NCBI GenBank assembly: GCA_028279265.1
Contig: JANQOC010000061.1
Location: forward strand, 1 to 6,377
DNA length: 6,377 bases
DNA from: Hyphomicrobiales bacterium
GTDB lineage: Bacteria > Pseudomonadota > Alphaproteobacteria > Rhizobiales > CAYWUX01
Direction of reading: 5' to 3'
The notes beneath the pieces were generated by a model. That model was not told the origin of the DNA. It saw only the letters and a program-made list of their open reading frames with translations, and searched no databases. Each line of letters starts with the position of its first letter. Position 1 is the stretch's first letter. Shown here piece by piece: positions 1 to 4,697 of the stretch. Both the position numbers and the translations under genes were made by a program.

Positions 1-383
1 GGGTATTTTCCCCCCGGCACGTAACAGCCGACGCTGTTTACGGGTATGTTTTTGTGCCCGAGGATGACCCCTGGCAGGGTTTCGACTTCGATATCCTGCA
101 TTGAGTCTTTTTGTTTCTGGGCAAAGTTTTTGACCTGTTCCTGGGCGAATTTTATGTCCTCAAGGTCTCGCGGACTGACTTTCGCGACGGCGGCCTCGAT
201 TTCGGCCTTGGTCAGAAGAAAACTGTCCGGGGACCAGTTGTCAAACTTGTCCGAGAGTTCCCTGACCGCGTCGTCGCCCCGTTTTTCAACATCCTCGAGG
301 ATGCCCTCGACGACCGCCCGGACCTTGGCGTCCTGTTCGGCAATTTCCTCGGCACTTCGGCCTTCTTTGAGATAGCGGACCAT
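1..383 (-). CDS. Histidinol dehydrogenase (HisD) family enzyme, HpsN-like clade, 5' part only
   Basis: This is the N-terminal 127 codons of an NAD-dependent alcohol dehydrogenase of the HisD family. The rest lies beyond the left edge. Reading leftwards from ATG at 383-381, the protein begins MVRYLKEG and continues with a helical region (ILEDVEKRGDDAVRELSDKFD, about 28-48) typical of the family. It then has the hallmark segment GHKNIPVNSVGCYVPGGKYP at about 109-128. Canonical HisD enzymes of histidine synthesis usually read differently around VGxYVPGG. The form PVNSVGCYVPGGKYP is one I associate with paralogues such as sulfopropanediol 3-dehydrogenase (HpsN), so a role outside histidine synthesis is plausible but inferred. 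The zinc ligands and catalytic histidines lie in the missing part. The start is supported by a strong Shine-Dalgarno site nine bases upstream. The gene is divergent from the lipoprotein gene at 753. Confidence 0.85.
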   Translation of the reverse strand, partial: MVRYLKEGRSAEEIAEQDAKVRAVVEGILEDVEKRGDDAVRELSDKFDNWSPDSFLLTKAEIEAAVAKVSPRDLEDIKFAQEQVKNFAQKQKDSMQDIEVETLPGVILGHKNIPVNSVGCYVPGGKY

Positions 384-392
384 GAAGCCTTT

Positions 393-400
393 CCTCCTTT
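393..400 (-). promoter_or_regulatory. Ribosome binding site of the HisD-family gene
   Basis: On the minus strand this reads AAAGGAGG, followed by nine bases and the ATG at 383. It is close to the ideal anti-16S match and fixes the start of the HisD-family gene. Confidence 0.8.
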
Positions 401-500
401 TGCAGATCTTTGTTGGACGCGGGACAAACGTACCCGTTTTGGGGTTTGGGCAACGATTGAGACGGGTATGCCTTCTCGTTTAGCGAAATCCCCTGTTTTT

Positions 501-514
501 TTCAACTTATTGAA
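501..514. repeat. Inverted repeat, possible operator upstream of the HisD-family gene
   Basis: TTCAA-CTTA-TTGAA is a perfect five-base inverted repeat with a four-base centre. It lies about 118 bases upstream of the HisD-family start in the divergent intergenic region. Size and position fit a site for a dimeric repressor. No regulator gene is present in the window to pair it with, and a repeat this short can occur by chance. Confidence 0.25.
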
Positions 515-626
515 CAAACTGAAAATGTATTTCTGCGGAATCTTAAGCGGGTCAAACCGTCAATGTCACAGCAATATACGGTTCTTTTCGGAAAAACCCG
601 CCCGGGTCTTTCATTCCCGGAGACTA

Positions 627-635
627 TGGTATACT
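627..635 (+). promoter_or_regulatory. Extended -10 promoter candidate for the lipoprotein gene
   Basis: TGGTATACT matches the extended -10 form TGnTATAAT, with hexamer TATACT at 630-635. The upstream -35 is poor (CTTTCA at 608-613, spacing 16), as is common for extended -10 promoters. A second TATACT lies at 670-675 without a recognisable -35. Transcription from here would give a leader of roughly 110 bases before the ATG at 753. The rest of 384-752 shows no gene I can support. Confidence 0.4.
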
Positions 636-752
636 CGAACCCGGTCCAAAAGGCGCCTAATTGATTCTCTATACTGGTCGCTGCCGGGTTGCCTCGTGTC
701 ATGGTCGAATTCGAATGCGAGACATCTGGTCATTTGGGGATAGGACAACATA

Positions 753-1415
753 ATGTTGACGGGCAGAAAAACAAATTACCAATTAATCATGCTCTCTCTC
801 CTTGGATTGCTTGGCATTCTGGGATTGACGGCGTGTGGGAATTCCGGTTCGACGGGCACAGGTGTCGCCGGCAACACCGGAACATCGGGAACCGGACCGG
901 TGCTTCTATCTCCCGGTCAGAATTCTGGCCAGGCGAAGCTATCCGTGCGTGCGCAACTGGATTCAAGCCAGGCCCGTCGGGCAATCGAGAATTACCGGAT
1001 CAACCGCAATGAAAAATCCGGTCCTTATCAGTTTGCAGGCGCTGATCTCAACGGTGATGGCCGCGCCGAGATTTTGGTTTACTTCACCGGCGAAAACTGG
1101 TGCGCCAAGACCGGGTGTACGCTTGCCGTTCTGACGCCGTCCAATCCAGGCTACCGAACCGTATCAACGATCAAGCGGGTAAAGCTCCCGGTCATGGTCG
1201 GGCTCAATTCCAGGAACGGCTGGCGCAACCTGATCGTCAAATCCGGAGGTGGCGGCATTGCCCTGCAAAATGTCACCCTTGAGTTTTCCGGAAACGGTTA
1301 TCCCGGTAACGCAACGCTTGTTCCCGGCATTCCGAGTGATGTGCAGTTGCAGGGCGAAGTCCTGTTTGCAGAAGGCGGACAGGGGCCAGTTCAACTCGGT
1401 GGTTCCGGCGGCTGA
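753..1415 (+). CDS. Putative lipoprotein of unknown function with a Dx(N)xDG motif
   Basis: A 220-residue protein with a lipoprotein signal peptide. A short basic N-terminus (R5, K6) precedes a hydrophobic stretch (about 11-25) and the lipobox LTAC at 25-28, so C28 should be lipidated after signal peptidase II cleavage. A Gly/Thr/Ser-rich linker (29-48) tethers the folded part to the membrane. The motif DLNGDG at 98-103, with E106 after it, resembles the calcium loops of FG-GAP/VCBS or EF-hand-like proteins. WCAKTGC follows, and C117 and C122 could form a disulfide in the periplasm. The C-terminus is Gly-rich and ends in GGSGG. I do not recognise the family. ATG at 753 is preceded by AGGACA at moderate spacing. 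M13 (789) would still leave a signal peptide, although without the basic residues. The neighbour at 1542 is convergent, so the gene is probably transcribed alone. Confidence 0.8.
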   Translation: MLTGRKTNYQLIMLSLLGLLGILGLTACGNSGSTGTGVAGNTGTSGTGPVLLSPGQNSGQAKLSVRAQLDSSQARRAIENYRINRNEKSGPYQFAGADLNGDGRAEILVYFTGENWCAKTGCTLAVLTPSNPGYRTVSTIKRVKLPVMVGLNSRNGWRNLIVKSGGGGIALQNVTLEFSGNGYPGNATLVPGIPSDVQLQGEVLFAEGGQGPVQLGGSGG

Positions 1416-1541
1416 CCGGCAGCACGCGTGCTCTTCTGGAATCTCAAGAAGTATTAGTTGCGCCACAATCTGGACGTGCCTGATCCTATGGGGCCGATGA
1501 TCCCGGCCGCAACCCCGTTCGATTGACGAATTAGGCAAACG

Positions 1542-1793
1542 TCAGTCCTGGGTTACCAAACCCTCATAGAGACAGAAGGGAGGATCCGATTTTTGGGCGT
1601 CAAATGTCGGTTCATACACATAGACCGTCGAGCAATAAGGGCAGATGATCTGGTCATCCCCGCCCATATCCAGATACACATGGGGATGATCAAAGGGCGG
1701 GCTCGCGCCCATGCAATTGAATTCCTTGACACCCACATGAATTTTTTCGGCGCCGACATCATTGCAGAAATGTGGAACTGGATTATCAGCCAT
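1542..1793 (-). CDS. zf-CHCC zinc-finger protein, NDUFS6-like
   Basis: An 83-residue protein of the zf-CHCC type (Pfam PF10276), homologous to the 13 kDa accessory subunit NDUFS6 of respiratory complex I. The zinc ligands can be read in order: C27, H36 (in DHPHVYLDMG), C51 and C54 (in CPYC). The spacing fits the family. Alphaproteobacterial complex I, as in Paracoccus, is known to carry an NDUFS6 homologue, so an accessory or assembly role at complex I is the likely function. Nothing in this window links it to nuo genes. The start ATG (1793-1791) has only a weak GAGAG site about five bases upstream. The frame stays open further upstream, but that part lies antisense to the hydrolase gene and does not look like this family, so I excluded it. 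The gene is divergent from the hydrolase gene across a 150-base gap. Confidence 0.88.
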   Translation of the reverse strand: MADNPVPHFCNDVGAEKIHVGVKEFNCMGASPPFDHPHVYLDMGGDDQIICPYCSTVYVYEPTFDAQKSDPPFCLYEGLVTQD

Positions 1794-1930
1794 AGGTCTC
1801 TCAAAACCGTTGTCACGCAATAGATGACTTTCTGAGCAATGCCATACACTAAGTTCCCATCGCGGAAAACAGATAATTTTGACTCTTCGCTGGTTTTCGG
1901 CCAAACCTGTGCGCCTGAACCCATGGAAAA

Positions 1931-1935
1931 GAGGG
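1931..1935 (+). promoter_or_regulatory. Ribosome binding site of the alpha/beta hydrolase gene
   Basis: GAGGG lies eight bases before the ATG at 1944 and supports that start. A -10-like GATAAT is present at 1872-1877, but it has no convincing -35. Confidence 0.6.
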
Positions 1936-1943
1936 AACGTTGA

Positions 1944-2693
1944 ATGCCGCAGTTTCGCTCGGACGGAATCAATATTCACTTCATCGATGAAGGAGAAGGG
2001 GAACCTGTGGTTCTCATTCACGGATTCGCCTCGAATATAGAGACCAACTGGGTGAACACAGGCTGGACCAGAACCCTGAATAAGGCGGGATTTCGCACGA
2101 TCGCCCTTGATAATCGCGGCCACGGCAACAGTGAAAAGCTCTACGTCCCGGATGTTTATGGCAGCCCCAGCATGGCCGGGGACGTTGTGAATCTCCTGGA
2201 TCACCTGGAATTGCCGTCAGCATTTATCATCGGATATTCAATGGGCGCACGAATTTCCGCCTTTTTGTCGATCCGCAATCCGGATCGCGTGAAGAAAGCC
2301 GTTTTTGCCGGTCTGGGCTACAATATGGTGCGCGGTGTGGGGGGAGCCGGGCCCATTGCCAGAGCCCTGGAAGCACCGACAATCGAAGACGTGGCCAACG
2401 ATACGGCCCGCACATTCCGGGCCTTTGCCGAATCCACAGGCAGCGACCTGAAGGCCCTGGCCATGTGCATCCGCGCCTCCCGGGAGAAAATCACCCCCGA
2501 GCAGGTGGGAACGATCACGCGCCCGGTCCTCGTTGTCGTCGGCAGCAAGGATGTAATAGGCGGATCGGCCAAAGAGCTTGCGGATCTCATACCCGGAAGC
2601 CGGCACCTGGAACTGGCAAACCGGGATCATATGACGGCAGTGGGGGATCTGGAGTTCAAGCAAGCGGCAATCGACTTTTTTTCGGAACCGTGA
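1944..2693 (+). CDS. Alpha/beta hydrolase
   Basis: A 249-residue soluble protein with a complete alpha/beta-hydrolase fold signature. The strand and oxyanion segment VVLIHGF is at 22-28. The segment LDNRGHGNSE (55-64) is typical of the esterase / enol-lactonase-like branch. The nucleophile elbow is GYSMGA with S99. The acid is D203 in GSKD, and the catalytic histidine is H229 in RDHM. A cap region spans roughly 125-185. All triad residues are present and the length is normal, so the enzyme should be active on an ester, lactone or similar bond. The sequence does not show the substrate. No signal peptide is visible, so it is probably cytoplasmic. The start is supported by the GAGGG site. A perfect hairpin follows the stop by about 27 bases. 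The gene is divergent from the zf-CHCC gene. Confidence 0.92.
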   Translation: MPQFRSDGINIHFIDEGEGEPVVLIHGFASNIETNWVNTGWTRTLNKAGFRTIALDNRGHGNSEKLYVPDVYGSPSMAGDVVNLLDHLELPSAFIIGYSMGARISAFLSIRNPDRVKKAVFAGLGYNMVRGVGGAGPIARALEAPTIEDVANDTARTFRAFAESTGSDLKALAMCIRASREKITPEQVGTITRPVLVVVGSKDVIGGSAKELADLIPGSRHLELANRDHMTAVGDLEFKQAAIDFFSEP

Positions 2694-2719
2694 GTTTTCA
2701 GAACCCTGAGCCCGGATTT

Positions 2720-2736
2720 CGCTGCCCTGGGCAGCG
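2720..2736 (+). terminator. Strong hairpin after the hydrolase gene, possible terminator
   Basis: CGCTGCCC and GGGCAGCG are perfect complements separated by one base, giving a seven-pair GC-rich stem with a three-base loop. It starts 27 bases after the hydrolase stop. No U-tract follows, so it is not a classical intrinsic terminator. It could act as a tract-less terminator or protect the 3' end. Confidence 0.4.
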
Positions 2737-2780
2737 CGACCTGCCGGTAAAACGCACAAACGGAAAGAACATAAAAAGAA

Positions 2781-2794
2781 CAAACCCTGGTTTG
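2781..2794. repeat. Perfect palindrome CAAACC-CT-GGTTTG
   Basis: A 14-base inverted repeat with six-base arms and a two-base centre, in the intergenic region upstream of the promoter candidate at 2878. It could be an operator or activator site. No matching second copy was seen. Confidence 0.25.
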
Positions 2795-2869
2795 ACTGGA
2801 AAAATGTCACAGTTTCCAAGAATTCCCGAGTGTTTCACAAGTATTTCCTCAGGTTTCTGCCCATAACAA

Positions 2870-2884
2870 TTAACAGCTTGTTAA
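2870..2884. repeat. Operator-like inverted repeat TTAACA-GCT-TGTTAA
   Basis: Perfect six-base arms with a three-base spacer. The right arm overlaps the -35 (TTGTTA, 2878-2883) of the promoter candidate just downstream, which is where a repressor would block RNA polymerase. Confidence 0.4.
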
Positions 2885-2907
2885 CAACCTAATTCGAATC
2901 ATATAGC
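2878..2907 (+). promoter_or_regulatory. Promoter candidate for the structured leader and membrane-protein gene
   Basis: TTGTTA (2878-2883) and TATAGC (2902-2907), 18 bases apart, are a fair sigma70-type pair. Transcription would begin near 2914, just before the 42-base hairpin at 2926-2967, giving about 285 bases of leader before the coding region at 3198. The alternative is a promoter for a small RNA. Confidence 0.35.
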
Positions 2908-2925
2908 GTCATCTTCAATAGGGGG

Positions 2926-2967
2926 CCAGTGCATAGCTTGCGATTGTTCAGCAAACTATGGACTTGG
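2926..2967 (+). promoter_or_regulatory. Long imperfect hairpin at the 5' end of the predicted leader
   Basis: CATAG (2932-2936) pairs with CTATG (2956-2960) and TTGC (2938-2941) with GCAA (2951-2954), with a C/A mismatch between them and a nine-base loop. Outside a G/G mismatch the stem continues as AGT (2928-2930) with ACT (2962-2964). After a bulged T, CC (2926-2927) pairs with GG (2966-2967). That is about 14 pairs in 42 bases. It could be a 5' RNA structure or a protein-binding palindrome. Confidence 0.4.
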
Positions 2968-3100
2968 ATTTCTGCCCGGCGACTGAGGGTATTGCCATCA
3001 AGATTGGCGAATTGTTTTGCTGGTAATAGGTCGGCGCGCAGGGGATCCATCTCTGGCAGGGTAAGACAGTTTCATTAGTATCGATTATCACCGGTTGGTA

Positions 3101-3123
3101 TTCGGACGGCGTTGGCGTCCGGA
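3101..3123 (+). promoter_or_regulatory. Second hairpin of the predicted leader
   Basis: CGGACG (3103-3108) pairs with CGTCCG (3116-3121) around a seven-base loop. A T-G and a T-A pair extend it to eight pairs. No U-tract follows, so it is unlikely to be a terminator. Confidence 0.35.
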
Positions 3124-3169
3124 ACGGAGCTGGCGATGGTACTTTGAAATTGTGCCAGTGTGTCTTTTT

Positions 3170-3201
3170 CCACCTGCAGTGACGTCGTCAACTGGAGGTG
3201 G
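3170..3201 (+). promoter_or_regulatory. Hairpin sequestering the Shine-Dalgarno site of the membrane-protein gene
   Basis: CCACCT (3170-3175) pairs with AGGTGG (3196-3201). After one G/G mismatch CAGT (3177-3180) pairs with ACTG (3191-3194). GAC (3181-3183) and GTC (3187-3189) can close the loop further. The right arm contains GGAGG (3194-3198), the best ribosome binding sequence near the start of the membrane-protein frame, so this fold would hide it. A T-run precedes the left arm. Confidence 0.45.
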
Positions 3202-4445
3202 ACATAAGTCTCCCTAAAGCTTTGGGTCTCGCACCGACGGTCAATGAAGACCGCGCCCGCTTATGGAGGCGGCATATGAGAGTACTAATGAGCTTATTCG
3301 GGGTACTGGCCGGCATTGTCCTGCTTGTCGTCTCTGCGGCCATGAACTGGCGGTTCGGTTTCAGCCTTGGGAAAACCGAACTCGATGCCCAGATCTATGC
3401 TGCTGCCAGTGCAGCTGCCGATGGTCTCAAAGCCTTGCTGCCATTTTTCATCCTGTGGGCCCTGCGCCAGAAAAATCTCGTTCAGGTCACCGCAGGTGTG
3501 CTGCTGTGGTGTGTCTGTTCAGCCTATTCACTGACGTCTTCTCTTGGTTTTGCCGCCCTCAACCGGGCCGATACGGTGGGGGCGCGGGAAGCGCAGGCCG
3601 TGCACTATACCGATTTGCGTGCCGAACTGAAAAGGGCGCGTGAAAAACTCTCCTGGGTCCCTCAGCATCGCTCCATGGGCGAGGTTGAAGCCGATCTGAA
3701 GTCCGTACTGGCGCAGCCCATTCGCAAAGGACGCCGGACCCTGGGCACCGTCGGGGATCTCACTCAGGATTGCGCCAATGTGAATTTTCGCTCCCAGCGT
3801 CTGTGCAACGAGGTACTCAACCTGCGAAAGGAGCTCGCCGTCTCCCGCCAGGCGAACAATCTTGAAACCCAGATCAGGGATCTTAAGAAAAAACTGGAAG
3901 TGATGTCGGCGGAAACCCGGGCCGTGGCCACTGCCGGCGCCGATCCCCAGGCAAAAATGCTGTCAAATCTGATTGGGGTCGATATTCAGAAGGTCCAGAT
4001 CGGACTGATTATCCTGGTCGCCCTGCTCGTGGAATTGGGTTCGGGACTGGGGCTGTTTGTGGCCTATGCGCATATGCGTCCTCGCGAGGCCGATGAACCC
4101 GCACGCGCAGCGGATGCCGAATACAAGGATGTGGACACCATCACCATCGTACCTGCACCGACGAAGCGACTGATGCCTCCAAACAGCGACCTGAAAAGAT
4201 TTCACGAGCAATGGGTCGAACCCGATGAAGATTCAAGCGTCACCGCAACGGAAATCTACGAGCATTACCGTGTCTGGTGCGAGGTCTTCGACAAAGAGCC
4301 CATGGCACTGCCGGTGTTCGGCCGCAATTACAGTGAAATGGGTGTGCAGAAAGCCAAAATTGGCGGAAGAATTCGGTATATCGGCATTTCACTTATTCGC
4401 CCGGAAATTGAGCTCGTTACTTCCGACGGCGAGGCAGTGGCCTAG
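3198..4445 (+). CDS. Membrane protein with periplasmic coiled coil and C-terminal primase-like winged helix
   Basis: A 415-residue protein of unrecognised family. Four membrane helices are visible: about 29-49, 66-89, 94-116 and 268-290. With the N-terminus inside (RRHMR at 24-28), the charged coiled coil of about 123-265 would be periplasmic. It carries two cysteines, C192 and C203. The tail after HMRPRE would be cytoplasmic. The C-terminal 350-399 (ATEIYEHYRVWCE, then VFGRNYSEMGVQK and GGRIRYIGISL) resembles the winged-helix domain at the end of phage/plasmid D5- or P4-type primases, here without a primase or helicase. The start is uncertain. GTG at 3198 lies inside a GGAGG site. That site is well spaced for ATA at 3204, which is not a normal start. 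ATG at 3276 has GGAGG (3265-3269) six bases upstream but begins within the basic segment before helix 1. I give the longest frame because residues 4-26 look protein-like. The function is unknown. Confidence 0.8.
   Translation: MDISLPKALGLAPTVNEDRARLWRRHMRVLMSLFGVLAGIVLLVVSAAMNWRFGFSLGKTELDAQIYAAASAAADGLKALLPFFILWALRQKNLVQVTAGVLLWCVCSAYSLTSSLGFAALNRADTVGAREAQAVHYTDLRAELKRAREKLSWVPQHRSMGEVEADLKSVLAQPIRKGRRTLGTVGDLTQDCANVNFRSQRLCNEVLNLRKELAVSRQANNLETQIRDLKKKLEVMSAETRAVATAGADPQAKMLSNLIGVDIQKVQIGLIILVALLVELGSGLGLFVAYAHMRPREADEPARAADAEYKDVDTITIVPAPTKRLMPPNSDLKRFHEQWVEPDEDSSVTATEIYEHYRVWCEVFDKEPMALPVFGRNYSEMGVQKAKIGGRIRYIGISLIRPEIELVTSDGEAVA
3265..3269 (+). promoter_or_regulatory. Internal ribosome binding site before ATG 3276
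   Basis: GGAGG lies six bases before the in-frame ATG at 3276 (residue 27 of the long form). It is the best-formed initiation site for this gene and would give a 389-residue protein starting MRVLMSLFG, directly at the first membrane helix. Confidence 0.5.
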
Positions 4446-4470
4446 CTTCCCATAACGAATTCCCAAATTT

Positions 4471-4493
4471 TTGAAATTTCGTAATAATTTCAA
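4471..4493. repeat. Perfect inverted repeat TTGAAATT-N7-AATTTCAA
   Basis: Eight-base arms separated by TCGTAAT, starting 26 bases after the stop of the membrane-protein gene. It is AT-rich with no U-tract after it, so it would be a poor terminator. A regulator site upstream of cysE is as likely. CCAAATTT sits directly before it (4463-4470) and recurs exactly 60 bases later (4523-4530). Confidence 0.4.
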
Positions 4494-4542
4494 CGGAATA
4501 AGCGGTATCGCTTGACCGTTAGCCAAATTTGTTTTCTTGAAC

Positions 4543-4570
4543 TTGCCGGCAAATGGGTTAGATGTAGAAT
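4543..4570 (+). promoter_or_regulatory. cysE promoter candidate with a palindrome over the -35
   Basis: TTGCCG (4543-4548) and TAGAAT (4565-4570), 16 bases apart, make a good sigma70-type pair. The -35 lies inside TTGCCGGCAA (4543-4552), a perfect ten-base palindrome that could be an operator. A start near 4577 would give a leader of about 92 bases before cysE. Confidence 0.5.
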
Positions 4571-4588
4571 AATCAGGGAAGTCACCGG

Positions 4589-4606
4589 TTGTCCCAACTG
4601 GGATAA
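4589..4606 (+). promoter_or_regulatory. Hairpin in the cysE leader
   Basis: TTGTCCC (4589-4595) pairs with GGGATAA (4600-4606) around a four-base loop, with one G-U pair. A second small stem (4626-4630 with 4634-4638) covers AAGGGG, the binding site of the possible upstream ORF. I do not recognise a known riboswitch here. Confidence 0.3.
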
Positions 4607-4646
4607 ACGGGGCTTCTGATCAACACTCCTTCAAGGGGCTCGCACA

Positions 4647-4697
4647 ATGAGTTCGCAAAGGGTTAGGTATGACGACGTCACAAAAACACCGGATTGA
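4647..4697 (+). CDS. Possible 16-residue upstream ORF overlapping the cysE start
   Basis: ATG at 4647 opens a short frame encoding MSSQRVRYDDVTKTPD and ending in TGA at 4695-4697. It has AAGGGG (4633-4638) eight bases upstream. It overlaps the first 29 bases of cysE in another frame, so ribosomes using it would compete with, or be coupled to, cysE initiation. It has no cysteine or serine run that would mark a classical attenuator peptide. Chance occurrence is quite possible. Confidence 0.2.
   Translation: MSSQRVRYDDVTKTPD

Larger units (their letters stand above)
2694..3197. other. Gene-free region rich in inverted repeats
   Basis: About 500 bases with no convincing coding sequence on either strand. 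It contains, in order, a hairpin at 2720-2736, the palindrome CAAACCCTGGTTTG at 2781-2794, the repeat TTAACA-GCT-TGTTAA at 2870-2884, a promoter candidate at 2878-2907, and hairpins at 2926-2967, 3101-3123 and 3170-3201. If the promoter is real, the last 290 bases form a long structured leader of the membrane-protein gene, or a separate small RNA. Confidence 0.5.

Noticed and set aside
594..606. ACCCG-CC-CGGGT style palindrome with a T-run on the minus strand
   Set aside because: Only about four pairs can form with a usable loop, and it lies upstream of the HisD-family gene rather than after any gene.
111..743. Long plus-strand open frame of 210 codons
   Set aside because: Most of it is antisense to the HisD-family gene, which has a recognisable protein sequence and a strong ribosome binding site. 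The plus-strand product resembles nothing.
1421..1508. Palindrome AGCACGCGTGCT (1421-1432) and stem GGCCG/CGGCC (1492-1508) between convergent genes
   Set aside because: Both stems are short (four to five pairs) and lack T-runs in either direction, so I do not call them terminators.
1923..1943. Six-codon minicistron ending in TGA directly before the hydrolase ATG
   Set aside because: It contains the GAGGG site and has no ribosome binding site of its own, so it is probably chance.
1794..2204. Upstream extension of the zf-CHCC frame on the minus strand
   Set aside because: It crosses the divergent promoter region and runs antisense to the hydrolase. Family similarity begins at the ATG at 1793.
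2238..2819. Minus-strand open frame of 193 codons
   Set aside because: It is antisense to the alpha/beta hydrolase, whose catalytic triad is complete. No ribosome binding site or protein-like pattern was seen.
2694..4668. Insertion sequence, CRISPR array, tRNA or attachment site around the membrane gene
   Set aside because: No transposase, repeat-spacer pattern, cloverleaf or flanking direct repeat of useful length could be found. Shared AATTCCC at 2820 and 4458 is too short to matter.
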